From Qipengyuania gaetbuli (lineage in GTDB: Bacteria > Pseudomonadota > Alphaproteobacteria > Sphingomonadales > Sphingomonadaceae), in the NCBI RefSeq assembly GCF_020524765.1, contig NZ_JAIVLR010000002.1, forward strand, positions 646,501 through 710,500: DNA of 64,000 nucleotides, written 5' to 3'. Of the stretch, positions 8,691 through 16,177 are shown one piece after another. Position numbers and translations under genes: made by a program. How positions within the stretch are numbered: position 1 is the stretch's first letter; the number at the start of each line of letters is the position of its first letter. The notes under the pieces are model-generated. The model was not told where the DNA came from. It saw only the letters and a list, made by a program, of their open reading frames with translations, and ran no database searches.

Positions 8691-9734
8691 TTACTTCAGC
8701 TCGGAACCGTCGAGCGTGGTGTATTCGGTGACGGCTGCGGTGGCCTTGGCCATCGCATCATCGGGATTGGAGACGAGACCGATCTTGGCGAGCGCGCCGT
8801 CCCTGGCCCACATGGTCGACCACTGGGTGAGGAATTCCTTCAGGCCCGGGATCGCGTCGAGGTGCGCCTTCTTCACGTACATGAAGAGGGGGCGCGCGCC
8901 CGGATAGGCGAAGCTGGCGATGTTCTCGTAGGTCGGGTCGACGCCGTTCATGGGCAGGCCCTGCACCTTGTCGAGGTTCTCTTCAAGGTAGGAGTAGCCG
9001 AAGATACCCACTGCGTTCGGATTGCCTTCGATCTTCTGGACGATGAGATTGTCCTGCTCGCCCTGGTCGACATAGGCGCCGTCGCTGCGGACTTCGGTGC
9101 AGACCTGGTCGTAACGGTCTTCGTCGGTTTCCTTGAGCGCTGCGGTTGCAGCGTCGGTTTTGCAGCCCGCTTCGAGGATCAGTTCCTTGAGCGCGTCGCG
9201 CGTGCCTGAGGTGCTCGGCGGACCGTAGACGAGGATCGGCTGGTTCGGCAGCGAGGGATCGATGTCCGACCAGTTCTTGGCGGTCTGTTCCTTGCCGTAG
9301 GGCGAGGCGGCGAGCGCTTCGTAGACCATCTTCGGCGTCAGGTTCATCATGATGCCGCCCTTCGACGAGGCGAGGGCGATGCCGTCGAGGCCGACCTGCA
9401 CTTCGATGATGTCGGTCACGCCATTGGCCTGGCAGTCGGCGAATTCACCGGCCTTCATGCGGCGCGAGGCGTGCGCGATGTCGGGCGTCTGGGCGCCGAC
9501 GCCGGCGCAGAACAGCTTCATGCCGCCGCCGGTACCGGTCGATTCGATGATCGGCGAGGCGAACTGCGTGTCGCGGGCGAAAGCTTCGGAAACGGCCTTG
9601 GCGAACGGGAAGACGGTCGACGAGCCGACGGCCTTGATCTGGTCGCGGGTCGCACCGCCACCCGAATTGTCACCGCAAGCGGTCAGGGCCAGGGCCGAAG
9701 CGGCGGCGAGAGCGAATTTGAAAGTTTTGGTCAT
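8691..9734 (-). CDS. pstS: Phosphate-binding protein PstS family
   Basis: Periplasmic phosphate-binding subunit of the Pst importer, 347 aa. The N-terminus has a lipoprotein-like signal ending LALTAC (Cys20), so it is probably tethered to the inner membrane rather than free. The phosphate-binding loop motifs are visible: GSSTVFPFA near residue 38, STGTGGGMK near residue 66 and PPSTSGTRDALKELI near residue 170. Repeats spaced 11 bp apart that match the PhoB half-site lie 46-74 bp upstream (9780-9808), just beyond a hairpin that follows the porin gene, so expression under phosphate starvation is expected. Confidence 0.95.
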   Translation of the reverse strand: MTKTFKFALAAASALALTACGDNSGGGATRDQIKAVGSSTVFPFAKAVSEAFARDTQFASPIIESTGTGGGMKLFCAGVGAQTPDIAHASRRMKAGEFADCQANGVTDIIEVQVGLDGIALASSKGGIMMNLTPKMVYEALAASPYGKEQTAKNWSDIDPSLPNQPILVYGPPSTSGTRDALKELILEAGCKTDAATAALKETDEDRYDQVCTEVRSDGAYVDQGEQDNLIVQKIEGNPNAVGIFGYSYLEENLDKVQGLPMNGVDPTYENIASFAYPGARPLFMYVKKAHLDAIPGLKEFLTQWSTMWARDGALAKIGLVSNPDDAMAKATAAVTEYTTLDGSELK

Positions 9735-9779
9735 TGGGAACCCCTATGTTGTCCAACTAGCCGCGCAAGAGCGCGGATT

Positions 9780-9808
9780 TGTTACATGCTGACGACAAAA
9801 GTGTGACT
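9780..9808 (-). promoter_or_regulatory. Candidate Pho box upstream of pstS
   Basis: On the minus strand three 7-base units follow one another at an exact 11-base step: AGTCACA (9802-9808), TGTCGTC (9791-9797) and TGTAACA (9780-9786). PhoB boxes are built from 7-bp half-sites (consensus CTGTCAT) with 4-bp spacers, i.e. an 11-bp period. The array is 46 bp upstream of the pstS start codon, a normal distance for a PhoB-activated promoter. Confidence 0.7.
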
Positions 9809-9809
9809 T

Positions 9810-9849
9810 CCGCTAGGGGGTGCCGAATCGTTGTGGCAGCCCCTAGCGG
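9810..9849 (-). terminator. Strong hairpin between the porin gene and pstS
   Basis: Inverted repeat with arms CCGCTAGGGG and CCCCTAGCGG (10 bp), continued after one mismatch by TGCC/GGCA, loop of 10 bases. It lies 9 bp past the porin stop and directly abuts the pstS Pho box. On the minus strand the stem is followed by a short TTTT only after eight other bases, so it is either a weak intrinsic terminator or an RNA-stabilising hairpin that separates porin and pst transcripts. Confidence 0.55.
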
Positions 9850-9857
9850 TATCTGGA

Positions 9858-11231
9858 TCAGAAATCGACCTGTGCGCGCACACCGACCACGTCGACCGCA
9901 TAGTCACGGTCGCCCGTCGCGGTCGGGTAGATGGCACCCGAGTAGTCGAGCTTGCCGTAATTCGCGAGCAGCATGGTGTAGTCGGTCGGCTTCCAGGCGA
10001 GCGAGAGGAAATAGCCGTCCTGCGTGCCGCCGAAGATCGACTGGTCGGACAGGTCGAGCCGGTCGTAGCGCAGGTTTACCTGGAGCGAACCCATGCCGCC
10101 CTTGCCGACCGGGTTGGCCGGTTTGGTGCGATCGAAGGTGCCGCCCTTGTAACCGCGCGTGTCACCCTTGGTCAGGAAATAGCCGACTTCGGCATAGCCG
10201 CCGAAGAAGGTCGCATCGTCGATCCCGCCGGGCGTGGCCGTGTCGACCCAGTAACCTTCGATGGCGGCATGGAACGGGCCCGAAACGACTGCGCCCTCGA
10301 GGCCGTACGACGTTTCGCTTTCGATACCGAAATTGCCGGTGTTGATGAAACGTTCGGACGTGAACGCAACCAGCGGGCGCTGGCGGTAACGCGTGGTGCT
10401 GCCATCTTCGTACTGGCGATAGTGCAGCGAACCGCCGAGGTGCAGCTGGGCGCTGCCGAGCTTGGGCATGTACACGACACGGCCATCGACGCTCCAGCTA
10501 TTGGTCGGCAGGTCGTCCATGTTGTCGCTGAACACGCCGCCCTGGATGAGCAGATCCCCCGGAGCATATTTGACACCGACGCCGACACGGCGGATGAAGT
10601 TGAACGCATCGGTATAGGCCGCACGCTCGATGAAGCTCGTGTGCAGGCTGCTGGTCAGCTCTTCCAGCGACTGGAAGTTGTTGAACTGGCCGACACTCAC
10701 CTCGAGATCGCCATGCCCGTAGGAAATCAGCGCGTCGGTCACGGCGACATCGCTGTTCGCGAAATCGACTTCGAACTTGTAGCCGAAGCCGCCGGGGATA
10801 TCACCCTGCACACCGAGGCGGGCACGGCGCACGTCGTTGCCGAAACCGGTCTCGCGACCGGTCGATTCCGGAGCTCCTACGAAGCCGGCATCATACTGCA
10901 GGCGACCGCGCGGCTTGAAGCTCCAGCCACCTTCGCCCTTGATCTCGGGCGCGCCCTTGAAGGCAATACTGGTGGAAGGCTTTTCCGCAGGTGCCTGTGC
11001 AGCTGCGAGCGCTTCGGCGCTCTGTTCGCGGGCAGTTGCAGTCTCGGTCTTGGCTTCGGCCAGTTCGCCTTCGAGCTGGTCGATACGGGCGGCCAGGGCA
11101 GCTAGCTGCGCGCGCATTTCGGCAAGGCTCTGCTCCGCAGTAGGGGCAGCCGCATCCTGTGCGGCGACGGGAGTGGCGATGGTGCAGCTCAGTGCCGCCG
11201 CGATGACGGAGAGCCTGAATGCCGGTTTCAT
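9858..11231 (-). CDS. Phosphate-selective porin of the OprO/OprP family
   Basis: Outer-membrane channel, 457 aa. Signal peptide of ~24 residues (MKPAFRLSVIAAALSCTIAT, cleaved after VAA), then an Ala/Glu-rich coiled coil (about residues 30-85) typical of trimeric porins, then a ~370-residue beta-barrel beginning at FKGAPEIKGEGGWSFKPRGR and ending in the aromatic VDF terminus needed for barrel assembly. Family members carry phosphate or pyrophosphate into the periplasm. Its place between phoR and pstS, and the 11-bp repeats upstream, support a phosphate role; substrate preference itself cannot be read from the sequence. Confidence 0.9.
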   Translation of the reverse strand: MKPAFRLSVIAAALSCTIATPVAAQDAAAPTAEQSLAEMRAQLAALAARIDQLEGELAEAKTETATAREQSAEALAAAQAPAEKPSTSIAFKGAPEIKGEGGWSFKPRGRLQYDAGFVGAPESTGRETGFGNDVRRARLGVQGDIPGGFGYKFEVDFANSDVAVTDALISYGHGDLEVSVGQFNNFQSLEELTSSLHTSFIERAAYTDAFNFIRRVGVGVKYAPGDLLIQGGVFSDNMDDLPTNSWSVDGRVVYMPKLGSAQLHLGGSLHYRQYEDGSTTRYRQRPLVAFTSERFINTGNFGIESETSYGLEGAVVSGPFHAAIEGYWVDTATPGGIDDATFFGGYAEVGYFLTKGDTRGYKGGTFDRTKPANPVGKGGMGSLQVNLRYDRLDLSDQSIFGGTQDGYFLSLAWKPTDYTMLLANYGKLDYSGAIYPTATGDRDYAVDVVGVRAQVDF

Positions 11232-11272
11232 TATGACGAATCCTTTACAAGGTTACGATCCGGCGTCGCCTC

Positions 11273-11301
11273 TATGACCCGATGATTACAGCCATGTGAC
11301 A
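11273..11301 (-). promoter_or_regulatory. Candidate Pho box upstream of the porin gene
   Basis: Minus-strand units TGTCACA (11295-11301), TGTAATC (11284-11290) and GGTCATA (11273-11279) repeat at an exact 11-base step, matching the PhoB half-site pattern (CTGTCAT with 4-bp spacers). The last unit ends 42 bp before the porin ATG. Together with the pstS array this gives two matching sites in one locus. Confidence 0.7.
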
Positions 11302-11324
11302 TGTTCCGTGCGTACTCGCGCACC

Positions 11325-11357
11325 CTGTGGAATGGCTGTGGAAAAGCTGTGAAAAGC
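11325..11357 (-). repeat. Three tandem 11-bp repeats, possible additional PhoB half-sites
   Basis: On the plus strand CTGTGGAATGG, CTGTGGAAAAG and CTGTGAAAAGC follow each other without gaps (11325-11335, 11336-11346, 11347-11357). Read on the minus strand the cores are TTTCACA, TTCCACA and TTCCACA, 5-6 of 7 bases like the TGTCACA unit of the neighbouring Pho box and in the same orientation. The array lies between the phoR stop and the porin promoter region. Confidence 0.55.
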
Positions 11358-11383
11358 GCGCAAATGCGACAGAAAATCGCGGA

Positions 11384-12553
11384 TCAGTCCGCAAGCGGGA
11401 GCGAGACCTTGACCCGCGTTCCTTCGCCCAGCTTGCTGTCGATGGAGAGTTTTCCGCGGTGCCGCTCGACGATGTGCTTCACAATGGCAAGGCCAAGACC
11501 GGTTCCGCCGGAGGCACGGCTGCGACCCGGATCGGTGCGGTAGAAACGGCGCGTGAGATGCGGAATATGTTCGGGCGCGATGCCGTCACCGCGATCGGTC
11601 ACGGTCAGGAGCACGCGGGTCTCGCCCTGCGGCGATAGGCGGACGGTCACCATGCTGTCGGACGCACCGTACTTCATGGCATTATCGACGAGGTTGCGCA
11701 CCAGCTGTTCGAGCTGTTGCTCGTCCCCGCGAACGACGAAGTCCCCATGTGCCTCGAAATCGAGCCGCTCCATGCGTTCAGCGCCGGCCCCGTCCTGCGC
11801 GGCGCGTTTTGCGACGGCGGCAAGGGCAACGGTGCTGGAAGGCAGATCGTGTTTTTCCGCTTCGATGCGCGACAGCGACATGAGGTCGCTGACGAGGTCC
11901 TGCAGGCGCTTGGCTTCGCGCTGGATCGTGGCGAGGAACTTGTCCGCCATTTCCGGCTCGGGACGGTCTTCCTCGCGCAGCGTCTCGACATAGCCGAGGA
12001 TGGAGGCGAGCGGCGTGCGCAACTCGTGGCTGGCATTGGCGACGAAATCGGTGTGGGCGCGGCTGATGTCGGCCTCGGCGGTCTTGTTGACCAGTTCGAT
12101 GACCGAGAGGTTGGTGTCGAGCAGCTTTCGGTTCACCCGCCAGATGTCGTTGCGCCGCGCAAGGCCGCGCACGATGGCTGCGCCGTCCTGGTCGCTATCG
12201 AGCAGGCTGACGGCTTCCGGCTGGCGCAGCGCCATCCTGACGTCCTGACCCAGCACGTGCGCGCCCAGCAGGCGGCGTGCGGCGAGATTGGCGACGATCA
12301 CGCGTCCGCGGTCGGTCAGGAGTACGGGCGTTTCCGAATGTTCGAACAGGTCGCCCATCGAATCGCGGGAGATAGCGCCATTGCTGTTCTGCTCGACCGC
12401 AGGGGGCGGGGTTGCGCCGACGAGCCATAGCGAACCGGCCCAGACCAGCAGCACGAGCGCAACGGTAAGCAGGTCGTCGCCCAGCACGAGAAGTGCGATG
12501 GCGGTCGCCACGGCGAGGGCGAAGGCGGACCAGGGAAAGGAGCGCTCGCTCAT
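11384..12553 (-). CDS. phoR: Phosphate regulon sensor histidine kinase PhoR
   Basis: Membrane-bound kinase that phosphorylates PhoB when phosphate is scarce, 389 aa. Two closely spaced N-terminal helices (residues ~8-24 and 29-46) form a hairpin with almost no periplasmic loop, as in E. coli PhoR. A PAS-like domain follows (~65-155), then the HisKA H-box ASHELRTPL with phospho-acceptor His176, N-box NLVDNAMKYG (~288), G1 DRGDGI and G2 GTGLGLAIVKHIVERH. It is the first gene of the locus in transcription order; phoB is last, eight genes away. The start is 64 bp downstream of the tRNA-Glu pair. Confidence 0.94.
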   Translation of the reverse strand: MSERSFPWSAFALAVATAIALLVLGDDLLTVALVLLVWAGSLWLVGATPPPAVEQNSNGAISRDSMGDLFEHSETPVLLTDRGRVIVANLAARRLLGAHVLGQDVRMALRQPEAVSLLDSDQDGAAIVRGLARRNDIWRVNRKLLDTNLSVIELVNKTAEADISRAHTDFVANASHELRTPLASILGYVETLREEDRPEPEMADKFLATIQREAKRLQDLVSDLMSLSRIEAEKHDLPSSTVALAAVAKRAAQDGAGAERMERLDFEAHGDFVVRGDEQQLEQLVRNLVDNAMKYGASDSMVTVRLSPQGETRVLLTVTDRGDGIAPEHIPHLTRRFYRTDPGRSRASGGTGLGLAIVKHIVERHRGKLSIDSKLGEGTRVKVSLPLAD

Positions 12554-12617
12554 GCAGGCGCGCTTAGCGAGGCCTGCTGGCCAGCGCCAGAGCCAATGTC
12601 TGCAAGCCTGTGGGAGA

Positions 12618-12692
12618 TGGTGACCCGTACGGGAATCGAACCCGTGTTTCAGCCGTGAAAGGGCCGCGTCCTAACCGCTAGACGAACGGGCC
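12618..12692 (-). tRNA. tRNA-Glu (UUC), copy 1
   Basis: 75-nt cloverleaf on the minus strand: acceptor GGCCCGT pairs with ACGGGTC, discriminator A, encoded CCA at 12618-12620, T-arm with GGTTCGATTCC, and anticodon TTC in CCTTTCACGG. Identical over its whole length to the second copy 46 bp upstream. Confidence 0.97.
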
Positions 12693-12738
12693 ACGTGAGT
12701 GGCGCTTTGCGCGGATTGCAGAAGCAATAACGCCACCG

Positions 12739-12813
12739 TGGTGACCCGTACGGGAATCGAACCCGTGTTTCAGCCGTGAAAGGGCCGCGTCCTAACCGCT
12801 AGACGAACGGGCC
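12739..12813 (-). tRNA. tRNA-Glu (UUC), copy 2
   Basis: Base-for-base identical to the tRNA-Glu at 12618-12692, including the encoded CCA (12739-12741) and anticodon TTC. The two copies are in tandem with a 46-bp spacer and are likely co-transcribed from a promoter in the recJ-side gap. Confidence 0.97.
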
Positions 12814-12898
12814 ACACCCGTTGCCGGGTCGGTGGCGTGGCGGCGCACTTAGGCGGGGGCGCTCGGGGCGTCAACCCTCCAAATGCGCAAGCTGCGGA

Positions 12899-14686
12899 TC
12901 AGTCAGCGAAAGCTGCGTCCTCGAGGTGCAATTCGGCCTGCGGGCGGCTTCCCCAATCGTCAATTTTCGCCCGGCCTGCCAGCCACAGGCGGCGCCCGCG
13001 CGAGCCGTGCAGCAGGGCCTGTCCCATCTCGCTGTCGGCAGCCCGGAAAGCGATGCCCTTGAAGCTGCGGCCGTCGTCTCCGCTCGCAACCAGGCGCACA
13101 TGATCCGTGCCGACGATATCGCATTTCACCAGCCGGACCGGGCCGACCGCGATTCTCGGGCCGGGCCAGCCGACCCCGTAAGGCCCGCCGCATTCGAGCG
13201 ATTCGACCAGTGCCGGCGTCAGCCCGCCCGGCGCGACCGCGATATCGAGCAGCATCTCGCGGTTCTCGCTCGCGCGGGCGACCACGCTTTCGAGATGCGC
13301 GTCGAGCCACTCGGCAAAGGCGTCGAGCCTGTCGGCGGCAACTGTCAGGCCCGCCGCCATGGCGTGCCCACCACCCTTGACCAGCAGGCCTTCCTCGCGC
13401 GCCCGGATGATCGCTGCGCCCAGATCGACGCCGGGTATCGAGCGCCCCGATCCCTTGCCTTCGCCGGCTGCGCTGTCGAGCGCCACCACGAGCGAGGGCT
13501 TGCCCGTCTTTTCCTTGATGCGCCCGGCCACGATGCCGATGACGCCGGGGTGCCAGCCATCGCCGGCAAGCACGTGCACCGCGCGGTTGTGCTGGCCGGC
13601 CAGCTGGTCCTCGGCGGCCTGCTGGACTTCCGCCTCGATCGCGCGGCGTTCCTCGTTGAGCGCGGAAAGCTGGGCGGCGATACGCGCGGCCTCATCGGGA
13701 TCCTCGGTCGTCAGCAAGCGCACGCCGAGCGTGGATTCGCCCACGCGGCCGCCTGCGTTGATCCGCGGCCCCAGTGCGAAGCCGAGGTCGGAGCAGGCCG
13801 GGGCCCGCTTCAGGCGGCTCGCATCGATGAGAGCCGCCATGCCTGTATTGGCCCGCTTGCCCATCACCTTCAGGCCTTGTGCGACGAAGGCGCGATTGAG
13901 GCCGTGCAAGGCGGCGACGTCGGCCACCGTGCCCAGTGCGACGAGGTCGAGCAGGGAGAAGAGGTCGGGCTCCTTGCGGCTCTCGAAATAGCCGCTGGCG
14001 CGCAGCGTACGGACCAGTGCGATGGCGAGCAGGAAAGCGACGCCGACCGCTGCTAGGTGCCCGTGCGCTGCGGCAAGGTCGTTCTCGTCGAGCCGGTTGG
14101 GGTTCACCAGCGCGGCCGCGCGCGGCAACTCGGGTGCGCACTTGTGGTGATCGACCACGATCACGTCGATGCCTGCATCGCTTGCCATCGCCAGCGCCTC
14201 GTGCGCCATGGCCCCGCAATCGACAGTAACGATCAGGCTCGACCCGGCCTCACCAAGCTGGACCAGCGCCTCACCGGAGGGGCCATAGCCTTCGAGCAGG
14301 CGGTCGGGGATGTAATAGTCCGCCTCCACGCCAAGATCCCGCAGCAGGCGGATGAGCAGCGCCGAACTGGTCGCCCCGTCCACGTCGTAATCGCCGTAGA
14401 CGGTGATCTTCTCGCCCCCGAGCACGCCCTGCGCGAGCCGGTCCGCTGCCGCGTCCATGTCGTTGAACTCCGACGGGTCAGGCAGGAAATCGCGCAGGGT
14501 CGGGGTGAGGTGCCGGTCGAGATCGTCCGGGGCCACTCCGCGCGCAAGCAGGATTTGCCGCACGATATCGTCACCGGCCGCGAAATTGCCTTGGCCGAGG
14601 TCCATATTCCCGCCGCGCCAGCGCCAGGCCTTGCCGGTGAGGGATTGCGAAACGCCGAAAACATGGGGGAGGGCCGAAGTTGCCAT
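12899..14686 (-). CDS. recJ: Single-stranded-DNA exonuclease RecJ
   Basis: 5'-3' single-strand DNA exonuclease of the DHH superfamily used in recombination, mismatch and base-excision repair, 595 aa. Motif I YGDYDVDG (98-104), motif II VDCG (Asp156), motif III DHH (179-181), motif IV region GPRINAGGRVGESTLGVRLL near residue 310, and the DHHA1 motif KGGGHAMAAGLTV near residue 440. A C-terminal OB-like domain completes the usual layout. Start ATG at 14686 is the first Met of the frame; the first 28 residues precede the conserved region and a later Met (residue 28) is also possible. No partner gene is adjacent. Confidence 0.95.
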   Translation of the reverse strand: MATSALPHVFGVSQSLTGKAWRWRGGNMDLGQGNFAAGDDIVRQILLARGVAPDDLDRHLTPTLRDFLPDPSEFNDMDAAADRLAQGVLGGEKITVYGDYDVDGATSSALLIRLLRDLGVEADYYIPDRLLEGYGPSGEALVQLGEAGSSLIVTVDCGAMAHEALAMASDAGIDVIVVDHHKCAPELPRAAALVNPNRLDENDLAAAHGHLAAVGVAFLLAIALVRTLRASGYFESRKEPDLFSLLDLVALGTVADVAALHGLNRAFVAQGLKVMGKRANTGMAALIDASRLKRAPACSDLGFALGPRINAGGRVGESTLGVRLLTTEDPDEAARIAAQLSALNEERRAIEAEVQQAAEDQLAGQHNRAVHVLAGDGWHPGVIGIVAGRIKEKTGKPSLVVALDSAAGEGKGSGRSIPGVDLGAAIIRAREEGLLVKGGGHAMAAGLTVAADRLDAFAEWLDAHLESVVARASENREMLLDIAVAPGGLTPALVESLECGGPYGVGWPGPRIAVGPVRLVKCDIVGTDHVRLVASGDDGRSFKGIAFRAADSEMGQALLHGSRGRRLWLAGRAKIDDWGSRPQAELHLEDAAFAD

Positions 14687-14771
14687 GGTCTCCTCCTATC
14701 GCGGCGGACCCCATCGCAGCAAGCGCAGCGGCATTGACAATCGACAAGGCTGCGCGAAGGTCGAAGGTGTC

Positions 14772-15257
14772 ATGACGTCGACACACCTTCTTATCGCCTG
14801 GCACAGCCGCACCGGCGCAAGCGAGGCGCTCGCGCGGGCTGCCGCCGAAGGTGCCGGAGATGCAGCGATTATGCTGAAGGCGGATGCGGTTACGCCGGAG
14901 CACTTCCTTGCAGCAGGCGGCTATCTGTTCGTCTGCCCCGAAAACCTCGCCACGATGAGCGGCGAGATGAAGGAGATGTTCGACCGTTGCTATTACCCGG
15001 TGCTGGGGCAGATCGAAGGCCGCGCCTATGCGACGATGATCGCCGCCGGGTCCGACGGGGAAGGTGCGCAGCGCCAGATCGACCGGATCGCCACCGGCTG
15101 GCGCCTGCGCCGCGTGGCAGAACCGGTAATCGTCAACACTGCCGCGCAAACTCCCGAACAGATCATGGCCCCCAAGTCCATGTCCCGCGATATTCTGGAA
15201 GACGCCGGCCAACTTGGCACGGCAATGGCCGAAGGACTTGGCAGCGGCATCTTTTAG
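14772..15257 (+). CDS. Flavodoxin-like NAD(P)H reductase family protein
   Basis: 161-aa protein with a flavodoxin/WrbA-type FMN fold. The phosphate-binding loop is WHSRTGASEALARAA (residues 10-24), and the middle region YLFVCPENLATMSGEMKEMFDRCYY resembles the flavin-facing loop of flavodoxin-like reductases. No signal peptide or membrane segment, so cytoplasmic. Starts at ATG 14772, 85 bp from the divergent recJ start; longer in-frame versions overlap recJ and have no similarity. Role is not defined beyond a probable electron-transfer or quinone/flavin reductase function. Confidence 0.8.
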   Translation: MTSTHLLIAWHSRTGASEALARAAAEGAGDAAIMLKADAVTPEHFLAAGGYLFVCPENLATMSGEMKEMFDRCYYPVLGQIEGRAYATMIAAGSDGEGAQRQIDRIATGWRLRRVAEPVIVNTAAQTPEQIMAPKSMSRDILEDAGQLGTAMAEGLGSGIF

Positions 15258-15359
15258 GAAAGACTGCTCCGAAATGGACAGAAACTACCTTAACGCCCTC
15301 GACGTAATTTTTCAGGGCGCTTAGGGCTTGGAGGAGAAGGGACAGGGGGCACGTCGTCA

Positions 15360-16160
15360 ATGCAGCGGGGATCGGGAACGCCGGCAGAGGCACATCGCTG
15401 CCCCGACGGGCTCTATCTTCTGTTCGAGCCCGGGCAACGCCCCGACCGTTCGACGCTGATCGACGCGCTTGCGGCCATGCCGCAGGCTTCCGTCAGCCAC
15501 GACCCCCTGCTGCATGACGAGCTCACAGACCCGGAAAGGCGCGAGAGTAAGCGCGGCGGAGACTGGCTCGAACTGCTGCAGTGGGGAATGACGTTCGACT
15601 GCCTCGGGTTGTCCCCAGGACCGGGCGTCGCAGCTCCGCCGTTCGTTCATCGCTTCAACGTGCCCGCCAGTCTTGGCGACAGTGCTATCGAGGCCATCGC
15701 GCTGGTACCCGGTCCGCATCTTGCCGACGCCGCCAATAGCCTCCCGATCGTGCGCTGCATGCTCGATATGGGCGCGGGACTGGCAGAACATCTGCCGGGC
15801 GTGAAGGCGGTGTCCTGGGGCCCGTCCTGCAGCGCCATCGAACCGGATTTCTTCCTGCGCACGGTCAATGCATGGATCGGCGGCGGCCCGTTTCCCGCGC
15901 TCGGGCTGGTCGGCTTCGCGGTCGGCGGCGACGGTGCGCTGGTTAGCGACGGGCTCGCCTGGTTCATCGGCCAGGAAATCCTCATTGCACCCGAACTCGC
16001 TCAGGATCGCATCGGGGCGACCCGCATGGCCGCGCGGCTGGTGCACGAGCTGGTCGGGGCAGGGCCTCTCCAGGACAGGTCGGAAGCCCGGTTCGAGGAC
16101 GGGGCAATGGTCATGCTCGAACCCAGGGGGGACGGGACGGTGAGAGTAACTCCGATGTAA
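15360..16160 (+). CDS. Conserved hypothetical protein, DUF4261-like
   Basis: 266-aa soluble protein, no signal peptide. A central-to-C-terminal segment (residues ~155-215) has KAVSWGPSCSAIEPDFF, then an aromatic/Gly-rich stretch and DGLAWFIGQEILIAPE, which resembles the DUF4261 pattern in which a conserved GL-x-F-G-x-EI motif ends the domain; assignment is from memory and tentative. It lies 17 bp upstream of the AHH-domain gene on the same strand. A long opposite-strand frame at the same place was rejected because only this strand gives a Shine-Dalgarno-like G-run and a family-like protein. Confidence 0.65.
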   Translation: MQRGSGTPAEAHRCPDGLYLLFEPGQRPDRSTLIDALAAMPQASVSHDPLLHDELTDPERRESKRGGDWLELLQWGMTFDCLGLSPGPGVAAPPFVHRFNVPASLGDSAIEAIALVPGPHLADAANSLPIVRCMLDMGAGLAEHLPGVKAVSWGPSCSAIEPDFFLRTVNAWIGGGPFPALGLVGFAVGGDGALVSDGLAWFIGQEILIAPELAQDRIGATRMAARLVHELVGAGPLQDRSEARFEDGAMVMLEPRGDGTVRVTPM

Positions 16161-16177
16161 GACGAAAGAGGGGGGTC

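Noticed and set aside
9831..11105. 424-codon plus-strand frame opposite the porin gene
   Set aside because: Shadow of the porin, which has signal peptide, coiled coil and barrel terminus.
12554..12617. Pho box upstream of phoR
   Set aside because: TGTCTGC and TGTGGGA are present but 12 rather than 11 bases apart and poorly matching; no support for PhoB control of phoR here.
12618..12813. tRNA-Glu pair as integration site of a genomic island
   Set aside because: No integrase, no truncated tRNA 3' repeat elsewhere, and both sides are core genes.
15292..15320. CGCCCT...AGGGCG after the flavodoxin gene as terminator
   Set aside because: The loop would be long and holds the T-run inside rather than after the stem.
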